Assembly: GCA_964017045.1 (NCBI GenBank)
Contig: OZ024807.1
Span: 22,570,597-22,634,596 of the forward strand
Length of the DNA: 64,000 bases
Direction: 5' to 3'
Source: Omphiscola glabra
Taxonomy: Eukaryota > Mollusca > Gastropoda > Lymnaeidae
Part shown: one piece after another, positions 13,300 to 27,700 of the stretch
Position numbering within the stretch: position 1 is the stretch's first letter
Layout: each line of letters opens with the position of its first letter
The notes under the pieces: generated by a model
Database searches by the model: none
Told to the model about the DNA's origin: nothing
The model's input: only the letters and a program-made list of their open reading frames with translations
Program-made: the position numbers and the translations under genes

Positions 13300-14520
13300 C
13301 TCCTATACGATTCATGCGATTGCGAGAAAACGTTGATGATTTGTTATCCACCTACATGGGCATTTAACTGAGTCCCTACAACACTTATAAAATGTTCCGT
13401 TTTCGGTCGTTGACCCTTAGGTCATTTTTATTTCTTATATGAGCTTTGTAATAAATAATTTCCGTCTGCGCTCCTACACCATTTATCCGCACGCGACAAC
13501 ACTTTGGTGAGATGTTGTGAGTACGCCCGCAAAAGTTTGCAATTATTACAACACTTTTAAAATACTTCTTTTTCAGCCAGCGGACCTATGTTCTTTTTTT
13601 TTTTTTTTTTGTAATATGAGCTATATACATATAATTTTAAACATATCTATTGCTTAGATGAATAGATTTTTAATAAAATACAAATAAGGTTTCTGAAGTA
13701 ATGTAACAATTCTACAATATTCCGCTTGTGGCCGGAGGCCCTAAATTCGTTTTCCACCATAATCTTATCTTAAAATAATCGTATGCATCCCTATATTCAT
13801 TCATACGATTTCAAAAAAAAAAACTTTTTGTGAATTGATATGTGCACTTCCGCCAATGTTTCTAAATTAGAACAACATTTTACAATACTCCGTTTGGGCC
13901 AGTGTCCCTAATTTCGTTTTGTCTTATAAAGGCTTTATAACTTTAATTTCAAAAAAGAGCTATTTCATGGGTGCCTTGAATCTAAGCAAATACAAATAGC
14001 GATATTTCAGTGCGTATGTTACAAAGTAAGTAGGTTCCGAATTAGTACCACCATTGTTCAATATTTTTTCTTTGTTGGGTGTGGACCCTAACTTCTCCTT
14101 TTATTTACCATATAATTGGTGCTATAAAAATATAATTTCCGTGTGTGTCCCTTTACCATGTATCCGATTACTATAAGAAGTTGGCGAGTTGTTTCGCGTA
14201 TGCCTGCAGAAATTTCTAATTTAGTACAAACATCCTACAATAATCCGTTTGGGTCCGTAGTCCCTAAATTCCATTATTTTCTCATTTGAATTATAAAAAT
14301 ATAATTTCAAACAGAGCTATTTAATGGGTGAATGAAATTGAATCAAATACAAATAAAGTTATTTCAGTTTGTGTGTTACATAATAAGTAGGTTTCTGAAT
14401 TAATGCAACAATTTTACAATATTCCGTTTGGGTCGTGGACCTTAAATTTGTTTTGTTTTCTTAAATGAGCTTCATCAATATAATTTCAAACAGAGCCATC
14501 AAAACAACCACCCTTGAACA
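13300..14520 (+). repeat. Tandem array of about 172-base units, roughly seven copies
   Basis: A core of the type ACAACA..TTACAATA..TTCCGTTTGGGTC..GGACCCTAAATT recurs near 13375, 13546, 13701, 13871, 14050, 14221 and 14402, giving steps of about 155-181 bases. Between cores are a T-run, TATGAGCT, AATTTCAAACAGAGC and, in several units, CAAATACAAATA. Units are diverged. The same family occurs in reverse at 26130-26990 and forward at 48430-48620, inside the D6-D7 introns of genes B and C. Confidence 0.7.
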
Positions 14521-14744
14521 AATGCCCACAGACAGCCAATGTGTAGTAAGAGCAGAGAAAAAACATGTTTGCATGTTTAGTGTAGAGAATTTTTTTTGAT
14601 GTTTTTATAAATATTTTATAAATATATTGTGTGATGCATTTTAGAATCATATATGTCGTTGTAAAATTGTTGTGATTTTGAATAGCAATGATTGAGTAAT
14701 TCTATAATAGATTGTTAGAACGTCAGAGTTGTTTTGTTTCATGA

Positions 14745-14864
14745 AAAGACATTTGAAATAAATCAACATAAAACAGATTCGGACATAGGAGCTCACGAGA
14801 TTATGATCAAACCAACAAAATATAAATTTGAAACATTTAGATTTTTATCTACAACGGAACATCA
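14745..14864 (+). pseudogene. Remnant of a D6 receptor exon (3' end only)
   Basis: The sequence from about 14776 matches the end of the D6 exon of genes B and C, coding DIGAHEIMIKPTKYKFETFR in the same frame and ending at the matching GTAAGT donor (14865). The following intron bases (TTATATCTACATATGAATT) also match gene B. The upstream two thirds of the exon are missing. Confidence 0.75.
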
Positions 14865-15482
14865 GTAAGTGATTATATCTACATATGAATTATTAATTAA
14901 TAGTTTTGAATACTTCGTATGCTATTTCATGTTGAAATTATGTATATAATATAAAGCATATTCAGCCTCTTAAAAATAAGCTTATACTTATCTAATATAT
15001 CATATTGTCCAACTATCCAAAGGTATGACAAGACTGTGCGAGAAAGAACTTTTAAAGATCTGCAAAATATCGCAGCACATTTATTGCAGAACCCGCAAAC
15101 TGTAAATATTCTTATGCCCCTGGTATTGCGTCACCTTTTTCTTCAGGCAGCACTCTGTTACGAAACTGCTAAAACAAGAGCAACTCCTTAAACAAGCGGG
15201 GTAAATCTTGTCTGTGTTTACTTCGAGATTTACAGTATGTTTTATTTTGTTTTTCCCCTCACTTTCTTCCGTCATGATGTGACGAAAGTGTGGACTTTGC
15301 AGGACGAAATCACAAGTGATTATATGATACCAAGTGTTATTTATATAAAAGTCATGTCGTTATTTATTTGAAATTTTCTATTATAGAGTATTAAACAAGA
15401 AAAATATCAAAAAAGATATGATAGATATACAAAATATAATTAATAAACATTTTAAAAAAAAACTTAAATCTTTGCAATTTTC

Positions 15483-15724
15483 TTAAAAGACATTGACTTC
15501 ATATGTCCTTGTTATATCTTGAGAATGTGTGACGTTACATTGATATGTACCCATGTCATTGCGTTTATACATTCTCGGATGCGCTTTTAGCGTTAAATTT
15601 AGCTTATGATTTATGTTATTTATTTGATATAATGTGAAATTATATGTCATCGTTTTTCCAATTGAAATTTATTTAGGAAAATCGTTAGCTGTACACTGTA
15701 TATAACTGTCAACTCTTATGTCTC
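15483..15724 (-). pseudogene. Dead D3 receptor exon with an in-frame stop
   Basis: On the minus strand, after an intact AG acceptor, the sequence reads like a D3 Ig domain: YIQCTANDFPK, then a TAA stop at 15671-15669, then continuing homology (SIGKTMTYN, KLNLTLKA, NDMGTYQCNVT) and a second stop in place of the splice donor. Closest to the D3 exon of gene A. It is evidence of an extinct receptor gene between A and B. Confidence 0.8.
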
Positions 15725-18700
15725 CTGGATTGAATCATTCATCATGTTCTCCTACTATTCCAATTATTAGTGAATAACTCAAGTCCTTTTGGTACTAACT
15801 ATAATATAGCTTTAATAATCAATGAGGAATACAGGCTGGAGCTACAAGAAACACATCTGTCTTCTACAATGTACCACAAAATATCTGCAGCTCGACTAAA
15901 ACTTACACCACACTACGGACTAGACAATACGTCACAATTAACATAAAATTACGTCATTCAGACAAGCACGTTCATTAGCTAATAAAAACTCTTTCAAACA
16001 CCGCGCGTAATAAACATGCATTCAAACGCATAACTAACGAACTCCCATACTCGACAATAACAATGAGTGTGTATTATATGTGTCCAGTTCAAAAAGGAAA
16101 GAAACTTTTCTGTAGCCTGCATATTAGAACACATTTAGCATGTTTAAGCATTTTTAATTGAGATCACGCAATTAAATATATTTAATGTTGGTGGCTATGT
16201 TTATGAATGTCAATATTATAGACACAAATAAATACATGTGTATGATAAATAATATTTTGTTTTGTAATGTGTGTAGAATATGATAGCGTTATTCGTGATA
16301 TGTAATACTTATCAGCGTTTCATGTAGCTTTAATGTAAAGAAAAAGCCTACCTTCACTTTTAACATTTAAAGCCACATGCTAAGTTAAAAGTAGCATTAA
16401 TAATTTGTGAGTGCATTTCTTAAACTAATGCTAGATATACAACAACAACATTAATGACAACACTACTCTGATTAACCTGGTATCCAATTGATAAAGTTAA
16501 TAATTTATTAACAAGACATTTAGGGCTACAAACCACTGATTCCCTGCCGAAAATTAAACATGTATAATAATAACTAATAAAAGTTATAATTTTAAAAATG
16601 CTTTATACATATATGCATATATATATATATATATCTGTACATATAATATATCTATATGTATATATATAATTATATAACTTTCTCAACATATAATATAATA
16701 AATGATGTACTACAAGCACGATAAGTAATACAATAATGTTCTTTCTTCCTGGTATCAGTTCATGGAGTATGATATTACTGAATTTATTTTTTGTAAATAA
16801 TTGTGTACATTTATAATATTTCTTTAAACAAACAAAAAAAAAAAAAAAATTTTAAACAAAATGTAAATCTTTTTTTAAGAGAGGAGGTGATCTATTAATA
16901 GCCTACCACAATGAATGGCTTGGCCTATTTTTAAAACATAAAAGTTTATTTGTTCACACCACCGGCTTAGATTCTTCTGGACTTTGAGATTGACTTAAAT
17001 TTCTCTGCCCATCCCTGTCCGGACTGTGGAGAAAGTGTGTGTACATTGAATGTGTTCAATGTGTTGTCAAGAAGACCAATGGTCGATGCAACTTCTTGAT
17101 TTTATGTACTAACAAACGCACATAATCTTGTAAAGCTTTAAGATAACTATCTTATGAACCCAACTAGTACATTTGCTACCATATGCTGAGCTTAGCCATA
17201 CTACATTCTCCTCACGTACGTCTCTTCCACCGCAATGGCCTGCCACGAAACATCTAGTGAGGGACAATCTGTCAAACATGTGGCGAGATTTTCTGTACTG
17301 GAACATTATAATTTATTCCTACTTAAAGCCCGCCACTTTTCTTAAAATTTAGACTTACTTAAGCTTAGATATAACGATAATTACTGAGAGATAGACTTAG
17401 CGAGACTTATAGATAGACCTATAAGACGTTTATTAGGTTAAGTGGATTAATTAATATTTCTATTTTTTTCCAATTGTTGTAAGGTGATACCCTTTTTGCT
17501 TCTATAGTCAAATTTGTATTTGTACAACAAACTATTTTTTTTAAAATTAAATTAAAATTTTGTATCGCAAGCTTTGGTAATCAATTTCTTCCCAAACTGT
17601 TAGATCTGTCATTTGTCGCGAATCTTTCATTATACTATAAACTATTAACACAGATTTAATTTCTGTAACCATAACGGTATATAACACTTTAAACTATACT
17701 AATTAACATTAAATTAATATAAAAATAAAGTAATAGTTAAATTGATTAAGACCACTATTCTGTGGCATTAGCGTATCCATTAATGAAACTTTAATCTTTT
17801 CAACAACATCGATGTCGATGTTGTGATGTAATAAATAAACTTTCTTTCTGTGTGTTTTTATGTTTAATAATTTGCATTGAGCATGTATGACTTGCAATTC
17901 ATAAAATATGTTATTAAGTGCACTGGTATGGTCTTTGGATCATAAACAATTATAGAAGTGGCGGCGCAAAGATCGTAGTTTAAGTGCCCCCTATTTGATT
18001 GAATGGAAGTAATAGGGTTAAAGGAGAACAATATTTGGTAAAGTTATTCAGTCTGATTTCAAGTGTTAATGGTGAAAAAGAGATTTTCGCGGGGGGGGGG
18101 GGGGGAGATAAAACGATCCCTTGTACCATTCCTAGGGAAGTTTAAGGCGATGATACATCAGCTTTGCATTCACTCGACCTGTGAAGAAACTCTCAATCAG
18201 GGTTTCTTAACTATTTGAATTCATGGTCCAAATTAGACTGAAAGATGAAGTCACTGGCCACTTGGTCCGTTAGATGAAGGCAAAATATTAATTTTTAAAA
18301 AAAACACATTTTTTAAATGGGTTTTATAAAATAACAATGGAAATATGGTCACAGAACCGTTAAAACCATATTGAGGACCCAATAACCACATGCAAAGAAC
18401 CCCTGCTACAGATGTTCTTTTTAGCGTATCAGTCACTTGAATAGAACAGATTGACATTATATAAAAATTAAACACATTGGTGTTAAAATTGAAGTGTATA
18501 AAATGTTGAATTCTTTAGTTTGCCGGCACTCTTTATTGAATGCTAAGTAAAAGAAAAGGATCGTTGTTTAAAAGTATGTCGGCTGATCTCACTGTATTTA
18601 TAAAAACAGTTTTCAAAAATTTCTGTGTGCTTTCAGGCTATTGTTTTTAGTATACTTTTAAACTCATTTTATTATTGCAATATTTCAATAGCATACTACT

Positions 18701-18963
18701 TATAACATAATATTTGGTGTGCATTTCATAATGACTTTTTTAAAAATATAAATACATTTTAAACAAGTGCATTTAATATATTTAAAATTGAAAATATTTC
18801 AACAAATTAAAATTCTCCATAATCCAGATTACTTTGTCACAAACGACCTTAAATGTTAAAAGTCTAACGCTATGTGTAAATTATATATGATGCAGCTATT
18901 TTTTATTTTTTTTTATTTTTATGATTTAAAGACAAAGTTTATGCTAAGCATACAGTACTAACA
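15725..18963. other. Spacer upstream of gene B
   Basis: AT-rich with no receptor exon that I can support. Contains (TA)n around 16610-16670, a G-run of about 15 near 18090-18106 and the hAT-like MITE at 18198-18405. A minus-strand frame at 17306-17109 has a non-AT-driven composition (GHCGGRDVREE) and may be a transposon fragment, but I cannot name it. The gene B promoter should be in the last few hundred bases. Confidence 0.4.
18198..18405 (+). mobile_element. hAT-like MITE
   Basis: The ends are inverted: CAGGGTTTCTTAAC on the left, and GCAAAGAACCCCTG on the right, whose reverse complement begins CAGGGGTTCTT. The flanking octamers CTCTCAAT and CTACAGAT both fit the nTnnnnAn pattern of hAT target sites but differ from each other, so the target duplication is decayed or absent. 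About 208 bases, no coding capacity. Confidence 0.5.
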
Positions 18964-19060
18964 ATGCATTTTCAAACGTACAAGCCACCATTAGCACAGT
19001 GTTGGAGAAAGTTGATGTTTTGTTTATATATCATTCAATACAGCCCTGTCGTATGTGAAG
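18964..19060 (+). CDS. Gene B exon 1: signal peptide
   Basis: ATG at 18964 starts a 32-residue leader whose hydrophobic stretch MFCLYIIQY aligns with the leader of gene C. Ends in phase 1 at GTAAGA. Start chosen because it is the first in-frame ATG giving a leader of normal size. Confidence 0.8.
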
Positions 19061-22000
19061 GTAAGAATGTTTATTAAATTTTAATTTTTAGACATCTACT
19101 CACAATGATCTGCATATCATTATTGCATTAAAAAAATATAAATAAAAGATACCAATTAAGTATTGAAAATTAAAATATATGTTATATTATGTAAACTATC
19201 ACTCAAGAAAGAATAAAGTTCTTAGGAATAAAAAAAATAGTTAATGTTTCTTTTACAACATTGGTTTGAAAGCTGTGCTCCGCCGTGCCGTAATGCCTCT
19301 ACGTTTACTTCCAGGGAACTCCGCGGCCGCCCTAGGCAATTCTTAAACTTGATTAACTTCTTCGACAAGAGATACATGGCCGGCTCTAAGGTTTCTGTCA
19401 CTCTGGGCAAGCTTGATGTATACATATTGTACATATTCCATTTGCAAATATATATATATATATTTTTTAATGATGACTTATTCAATTACTCAGTTTATTC
19501 AATTTTTTTTAAATATATATTTTTGTTCAGGAAAACGGCTGTTATTTCTGGGAAACGGAGAAGAACGCACACGTCCGTTGGTATCAGAAATACGTTCAAC
19601 TCTGACTCTGACGTGTACCATGCTTGACTTTAATGTTAGCATAAGAAATGACATGGGACAACTCTTAAACTATAGTACTGGTGATGTGTCTTTTGTTGTA
19701 AACTTAACAACTTGTCAAGATGCTGGAACTTATATCTGCCAGGCACCGGGAGTAGCGGAAAGACACATGACACTATTTATAAATGAATGTAAGTTCGATT
19801 CAATTGATCGCCATACATATTGTTTACTTTTCTGTCAAATTTAGAATAAATCATATTATTTGTTTTTTAAAGTGTAGAGTATTCAGAAGGCAACAAATTA
19901 ATATACATTTCATAGAAGTGTTTGTACTGTCAAGTAACATTTTAATTTTCAATTAAAATTATGCCAACATAAGACATTTACTTTAAAATACCCTGAAGTA
20001 GAAAATATGGTTACCGGAAATTTGATCGAAAGAAATTTCGTCGACGGAAAATTGATCGACGGAAATTTGATCGAACGGAAATTTGGTCGAATCTTTTTTT
20101 CAGTTCAGACGTTACAATTTTCGTCAAATTTATTTTTGAATGCACTATACTATATAGTAAAACAAAATAATGCGTTGAAAAAGAAATTTGGCACACAATT
20201 TTAACGTATAAACTAAAAAAAAGATTCGAACAAATGTCCGTTCCATCAAATTTCCGCCGATCAATTTTCCGTCGACGAAATTTCTTTCGATCAAATTTCC
20301 GGATACTAGAAAATATGTATCTCAAATTATGGTTTAAAACATAAAAACGTTGAGGTGAATGATTTCTAAATTTTGACTATTATGAAAGTGTGCGTTTCCA
20401 TCTCACGTAGCACGTTTGATATTTTTGCTTTTGAAGAAATTTACGATAAATGTAAGAAATGGTGTCCAATGAATTATATTTTAAAAAAATATATACTTAT
20501 TTAAATATGAATAATTATTATTATTTTTGTTTAAGTTTATAATTTTTGTAAATGATTTTAATTTTTTTTTTTTTTTGTGAAAAATATCAGGTCATCCAGT
20601 TCTGTGCGACTACAAACAACAAGACATTATCGTCACAGCTAATCTCAGCGCTGATGCTCTTGTCTCTATATGTTATTTATTAAACAAAGAAACACCCAAA
20701 AACTTAATCATGCAGTACAACAAAAGATGGATCAGACAAGACGCTATCGATGATAAAATTACATTTGAAGTTATACGAAACACAACAGATATGTTGTACA
20801 ACACACTCTACATAACAATTAGAAACATATCTGTCAATGACTACAGAGAAGTAGACATCGTTTTACCAGTTAATGAATTTCAAGTTTTAAAATTTACACT
20901 ATACATATCTAATGTAGGTAGGTATTATATATGTAAAATTGATAATAACAGAAAAATATCTTTAAAAATAAAAGATGGTTGCGATTTTAAAATGGAGTTA
21001 TTAGATTTAAATATATATATTTTAAAGTCTAAAATTTAGAACATTGTAAAAATGTATTTATTTTAAATTTTGTTATTCTGGTGATCATTTATTAACTCAT
21101 TTATTAAATTAACAAAATACTTTTATGAAATCTAAAATTTATATTGTTATATATTTTTAAATCCAATATTCAGGAAATCGAACAGTTCAAATTGAGCATA
21201 CTTCAAATGACAACACAGAATTCCATTTATCATGTATAGCGAACAATTATCCCCAAAATGTATTACTAAAGAAAAATACTTTGTGTCAAACGCCGTATGT
21301 ATCAATTGCTAACCGGTTGTTTAAACCTTATATAAAACTAACGTATCATGCAAACACATGTTCCTGCAGTGATATGGGAACATATGAATGTGACGTCACT
21401 GATTTCCAAGGATCAACACGAACATATGAATACGATTTATTTATTGTGGAATGTTCAGGTCAGTTATACTATTATTTTTTCGATCATAATCTCATTGTAC
21501 AGTTCTTTTTCGGGTTATTTTTAGATTCATTACAAAGCGTCATTTATTGAATGTCGGTAATTCCCTCATTAAGATCGTTTAATAATAATGCTGATAATTT
21601 TATAAAAATCGAGAAAATCAAAGTAGAATTACTGTATATAAAATAATGATATGTATTGCGTTCCTACTTTTTTTGCTACGATTGTTTATCTAATAATAAA
21701 AAAATAATAAATGTGTGCATTTATATCAAATAATATATATAAACCTTAATTAATATTCGATGTAATTAGAATTACAATTTCATTTTATGACTTATTTATA
21801 ACGACGTGTTCTTATACTTTCTATTCAAAAAGATATATTGAAACTATGCGATTGTCAACCTCCTATCATTACTACAAGAACATCCATTGGTGGTAGAGTT
21901 TACTTGACTGTGTGTGTGTTTAACACATTTGAAAACCTTTATGTGTTTAGTATAACGCAGAGCCCAATGAACTCGTTCAACTACTCACTTCATAGAACAG

Positions 22001-24759
22001 GGGTGTACACTGCAGTTGGGCTAGAAATGTCCGATGTTAAAGAAACAAACTTCAGAAATTACACAATAAACTTTGGAAACTCCGTGAATGTTACAGTTAA
22101 CATAATACATATCAGTAAGTCTTTTACGTTAGAACATTATAATATGTAATATCGACATATCTTCATTATTTATTAAATAAAATGTATAGACATTAATATT
22201 GTTTTATATGAATATACTTAATGTAGAGGAATACATATATGAGTTAATAACAAGAGTTGACAATATATGTTAAAGTTTTGTGTAACGCTTTTTTAACTCG
22301 AAATCGAACGATTATAAGTTGAATAGATAAACTTACTCCCACTATGTATGTATTCAAAATTTAAGTAGGAACAAATAATAGTGTTGGCAAAGATTGATCT
22401 TAAGAACAAAATAATCTTTCATTTTTGACGTTATTATATTAAAATAACCTTTACATGTACTTTAATCTAAAGTTACATTACTTTCTTTATTTATTTTAAG
22501 CGGAACTGAGATTGTGTCACACCATATCGAAACATGTCATCCACATCAAACCAAATGAAAGAGCAATTTTTAGGTTGTGTATAAAAACTAATGAAACATT
22601 GAACAATACAATTTTAATAAATAATGTACCATTGTCAGGAAAAGGAATTACTAAACAATACAGAGTCATGGTAGATTCCATAAGTAAGGAAGACATACAT
22701 TACACAATTGAAATACTCAACTTTACGACATTCTCGGCGACGATGTACAAAGTGCAGATCTATTCAAAGTCTGGTTCAACAGTTTCACACAAAGTGTTTT
22801 TCAATATCACAGGTGAGAGAAAAGATTCATTGCCATTTGTTATCATTAACGTAATATAATTTTAAACGTTAAGAGCAATATTATATGCATACATTTATTA
22901 ATGATATTTACACGAAATAGTGTTTCATGTGATAATTACGTCTAACACAATCAAAATATATTGAGAATTTTACTTAATGCAGACATTTAATTCAAAAAAA
23001 ATAAATAATAAAATACCATAAAATACACAATACATTGTTTATAGCAAATTTAAAATGTATTATTATTATTGTTTTCTTTAAAATGATAAAATCGTCTAAA
23101 ATACGTGCCTTAACGTCAATTTATTTTAATAATACTTTTATAACACATGTTTTAGTTGTTTAAAATTCGCGTGTATCAAAGATACAAAATACAAACCCAC
23201 TTACAAATATATATCTATTTTTAAATATTACGTCACTATCGTTTTGTAATGCATAAGCAGTAAATTTATCTATGGACATTTTGGAAATTAACATTTTCAT
23301 CATTTTAAATCCTTTATATTAGTTTTTAATTTGTTCTTGTAGTCTTGAATGGCAAAATTCTATTTATTATTTATTTAACTAACAATTTAACTATCTGTTA
23401 AAGAAACACGTATATGGCTATGCAATGGAGAGAACGACAATGGTTCTGTTGCTGTGAGATTACATTCCTCTGCAGTTGTCCACCTGTGTGTTTCATCAAA
23501 TTTTGGACTAGGAGAATATATCAGTATTGATGGAGTTCCACATCAAATCTATGGTTCAAACAGAACATCTAAATATTGTGTCAGCGCTGACGTCATCAAC
23601 GATAAGCGACCGAATAATTATTACATACAGATCTACATTCGAAATGTAACAGAATCGGACATAGGAAATCACGAAATTATTATCAAACCAACACAATATA
23701 AAAATGAAACTTTTAGATTTTGTCTACAAGAGAACAACAGTAAGTATTTATATCTATATTTGAATTGTGCATGCATTATTTTGAACTTTGTGAAAATTTC
23801 ACTCTTTGTAAGTAAAGTCTGGCAACTATCTTTAACGCAAAGTATTTATAAGATTGATGGCATTTATCAAAAGATTTATAAATCGGGCATTTTAATTTTT
23901 CTTTATCGAAATGGGTTATGTAAGTACATTTACTTTAATCTATCGACTAGAAGTGAACTCTTTAACACCATATGATTTAAAACATAACATAAATTACGTG
24001 TAGACGTTTCTATTGTTTTCACAACCCTGTGAATGTTGTCTTCAGTTTCAAAAAAAAACTTCAAATATCTTCGAGACTACTAACCCACAAAAGTGCTGTT
24101 ATAGGCGCCTCGTTTAATTTTCATTCATCTTTTCCTGTGAATGAACTTAAGCTGACCCTAAGTTTGGAAGCGCTATTAGGGTGTGGCTAACTAAAAATAG
24201 TCTCCATTGACCTTGATTACAACTTATTAAAATCTATGTTCTGTATTGTTAATAGAATTATGTAGAAATATCGAGAACGGAATACAATGCATTAGTCCGT
24301 TCGACACGTATCTATAAAAAGACTATATAAACGCATAGGGAGAGAGAATGATAATAAAATGATATATATATTTGAGCTTGTGCTATTATTGCTATAGACT
24401 TTGCTTTATTCAATACTGCATAGCATGGCAGAGAAGTGAAATTTCGTAAAGTTTGACAACATATCCCTGTTAAACGTCACCGTCTAATCAAAAATTTTGT
24501 TCAGAAATCTTTTTTCAAATTATGTCCCCAATCTCGAGTAACATAATAGTAAAAAATGAATGCGTTTTCCTTTATAATGACACTTATTTCAAACTACAAC
24601 TGCCAAACACAACCCTCTGTAAAATGCAAGGAATATTTGTGCGCTCGATCTATGCACAGTTCTAAAACATTTATGCTCAATCAAAATGGGGGATTCATAA
24701 AGTTGATTAAAAAAAACAACACAATAGCAATGCTTACCAGAGTTTAACCGGGTAGCATA

Positions 24760-24795
<36 letters not shown>

Positions 24796-27700
24796 CTTTT
24801 TTTCAACAAATATAGTTTTAATTCGTTGTAATATTATTATTACTATTTAAATGAAAAAAAAAATAGATGACAGTTTTCTTCCGTTTTTCGTATTTTACAT
24901 CACATTTTAATGTAAATATACTTGCATCCTGATATCAAAACACAGCAAACTGTTACATATTGCTCATTGATGTCAAACACATTAACTTTGCCGGCTTGTT
25001 TATGTAAACGTGATTTTTTTCTCACCTTACTTCTTTGAAATAGTCTGGAAAATAGATGTACATGACATTAGGATTATTAACATATTTTTCACCATTATTG
25101 TATGTTTCTGAGGATCACTGAACTCGCTGCGATTACGAATTATATAAAGTGATTTGAATTCTTTGCTATAACGATCCCCATTTTATCAATTGATGGTGCA
25201 TTGTATTGCCTTTAATGTTGGCAGACATATTTTTTGTCTGCTCTAACTACAACTTTGTACTCAAATGTTTGCATTTATTCAAGGGCAATTCTGAACAATC
25301 TAATTAATTCGTTGTGCTTAAAGTATAAAGTTGGCAATGCAGCGACAATTTGTCGTTTCGTTCCCATGTGGATTTAAAAATGTTGATTAATTTGTTCATT
25401 AGAATTTCCCATGAAATAAATGTGAAGAAATGTGTAATCTGTGTTTGGCAGTGGTAGTAGTGATGCTGCACGATGACACCTCTGCCCTTCCTCTTTATAT
25501 ATATACATGTAATTATCAGTACGATATTTGTTGCACCAAACGATGTCATTTCAAAACATGAATTGTACGTGGGTATGTTTCCCAATAAATATTTCGATTG
25601 GCTTGTGTCACCTTATACCAACGTAGATAAAGATTCCAGTAGTGAGTGTAGTTGTGGCAATTATACTCTTCCACACGCGCAGCCCACTCCAGATTTTTCA
25701 TTCTTAAAATTGAGGGCAAGCAAATACGTGCAGAATTCATCCATTTTTCCAATAACCACACTTGGATGAAAGCATTACTCATTATTAGGATCGTAATTGA
25801 ATGCATTACGATTTAATTCAGAGTGCAGTGTTCGTCAGCAACGAGCAGCGCGTACTCTATCGCTTTCCAGCCTTAACTTCAATTTGCTCCAATGTTTCAG
25901 ACGAACGTATTTGAACATTGCGTACTCGATTGGTTTCCCATTGTTTCCCGTTGTTCGACTGTTGTTTCTGAAACTCGTTATGAGTTTATCTTTCATGCTT
26001 GATGTGCAGTGAGACCGAAAGCTTTTCATATGGGTTGCATTATTGTTTTTTAAACAAAAGTGTGTTGTTTTTTTTTTGGTAATGATATTATCAACAGGTG
26101 CATGTGAAATCTATTAATAGGTGTAGATCTAAACTGTAAGTTTCACTATTAACACCACTTGTTACGTCACACACAAACTGAAATCTCGCTTTTTATATTT
26201 GATTCAATTCAATTTCATTACAATATTCTTAAAGTTAATTATTTCCATTTTATATAGGATCTTTGTACTTTTCACATAAAAAACCTCCGCAATAGGTAGG
26301 TCTATTGGTGGCAGTCGAAATCCAGTTGCTACAGGTGTTATATTAATTTATGAATCACTAACTTTAGTATTTAAATCTTGATATTACCATAGTTTTACCT
26401 TTGTTGTATAAGGTAAGTTATTAATTATTGAACGAACCATCGATTCTTGTCAAATGTCTCTTTATAAAGTAAAACAAATCTTAAATTGTAACACTCCATT
26501 ATAGAATTAGTTTAACAATGCTTTAAATAAACATACAGCTTTCCTATTTGAAATATTGTAGAATAATTGAACTAATTGAGAACCCTACTAATTATGTCAC
26601 ATACAAAATGAAATGTCGCTTTGTCTATCTGTTTTAAATTCGATCCAATAATGCATTAGCTGTTCGAAATTATCTTTATATTTCTCATATAAAAAAACAT
26701 TTAGGTCACCTGACTCAAAACGAATTATTTTAAAAAGAATGAAATAATTCAGAAATCTTCGAGGGCATGCGCACAACAAATCACCAAAGTTATATAGCGA
26801 TGGGATAAATGGTGTAGGAGCGCATACGGAAATTATATTTACCTAAATAACGCAAAAACACATTTAGAACCCCCGGACAAAAACGGAATATTTTAAAAAG
26901 GTTTTTTTAATGACTGGCGAAAATGCGAAGGCGTGCAAAAAACAAATCATTAACTCTTGACCGCATACGGGATATACATACAGCCTACATTATATATATA
27001 TATATATATACATTAAAATTTAAAATTTGTTAACAATTATTTAAAATTATCGATTTCGGATAATCCGCCTTCAAGTTGTTATTAACACACAAAAATTATT
27101 GATACAATATGGCGTAATCAACATACTGTATAGAAACAGTTAATGTAAGAAACCTTTTCTTCACATTCACTAGTCGCAGAAATAATAAATTAAATTTCAA
27201 CGCTTATTTACTCTGGTGTTAACTTAAATATCGTTGCTTTTTATCAGTTTTAGTTGTATTTTTTTTAAATGTGTATATTATGTGTTTAGTTATGGAAACA
27301 ATGAAACTGTATTTTATGAAATTTAATTTGTCTTCATACATATGTCAAATGATTCTCAAATATATAATGGAAAATTGCTTTGCTGTGTATAAAGTATACT
27401 ACGTATGTATTAACGACTAATTAACCATCAAGAATAGGCTGTTACCACGCTTTTGTTTATTATTTTTAACGTTTCTAATATCTTTAAATTTTCATAGTTT
27501 CTTCAATTCGCCAGCATCTTGAGGTTTAAGCCGAGGATTTGTTTTCATTTCACCAAGCGATTGTATGAAGGTTGGGGATTACAATATGGAAAAGAAATTC
27601 GCGTCACTAGGGATTGTGATACCCAGTGCGGTAAACCCATGGTGTCAGACTCATCCAAATAAGCCCTGCCCGCGGACCTCATTGACACTACATGATTTGC

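Noticed and set aside
17109..17306. Minus-strand frame with GHCGGRDVREE
   Set aside because: No recognised family, no splice or receptor context.
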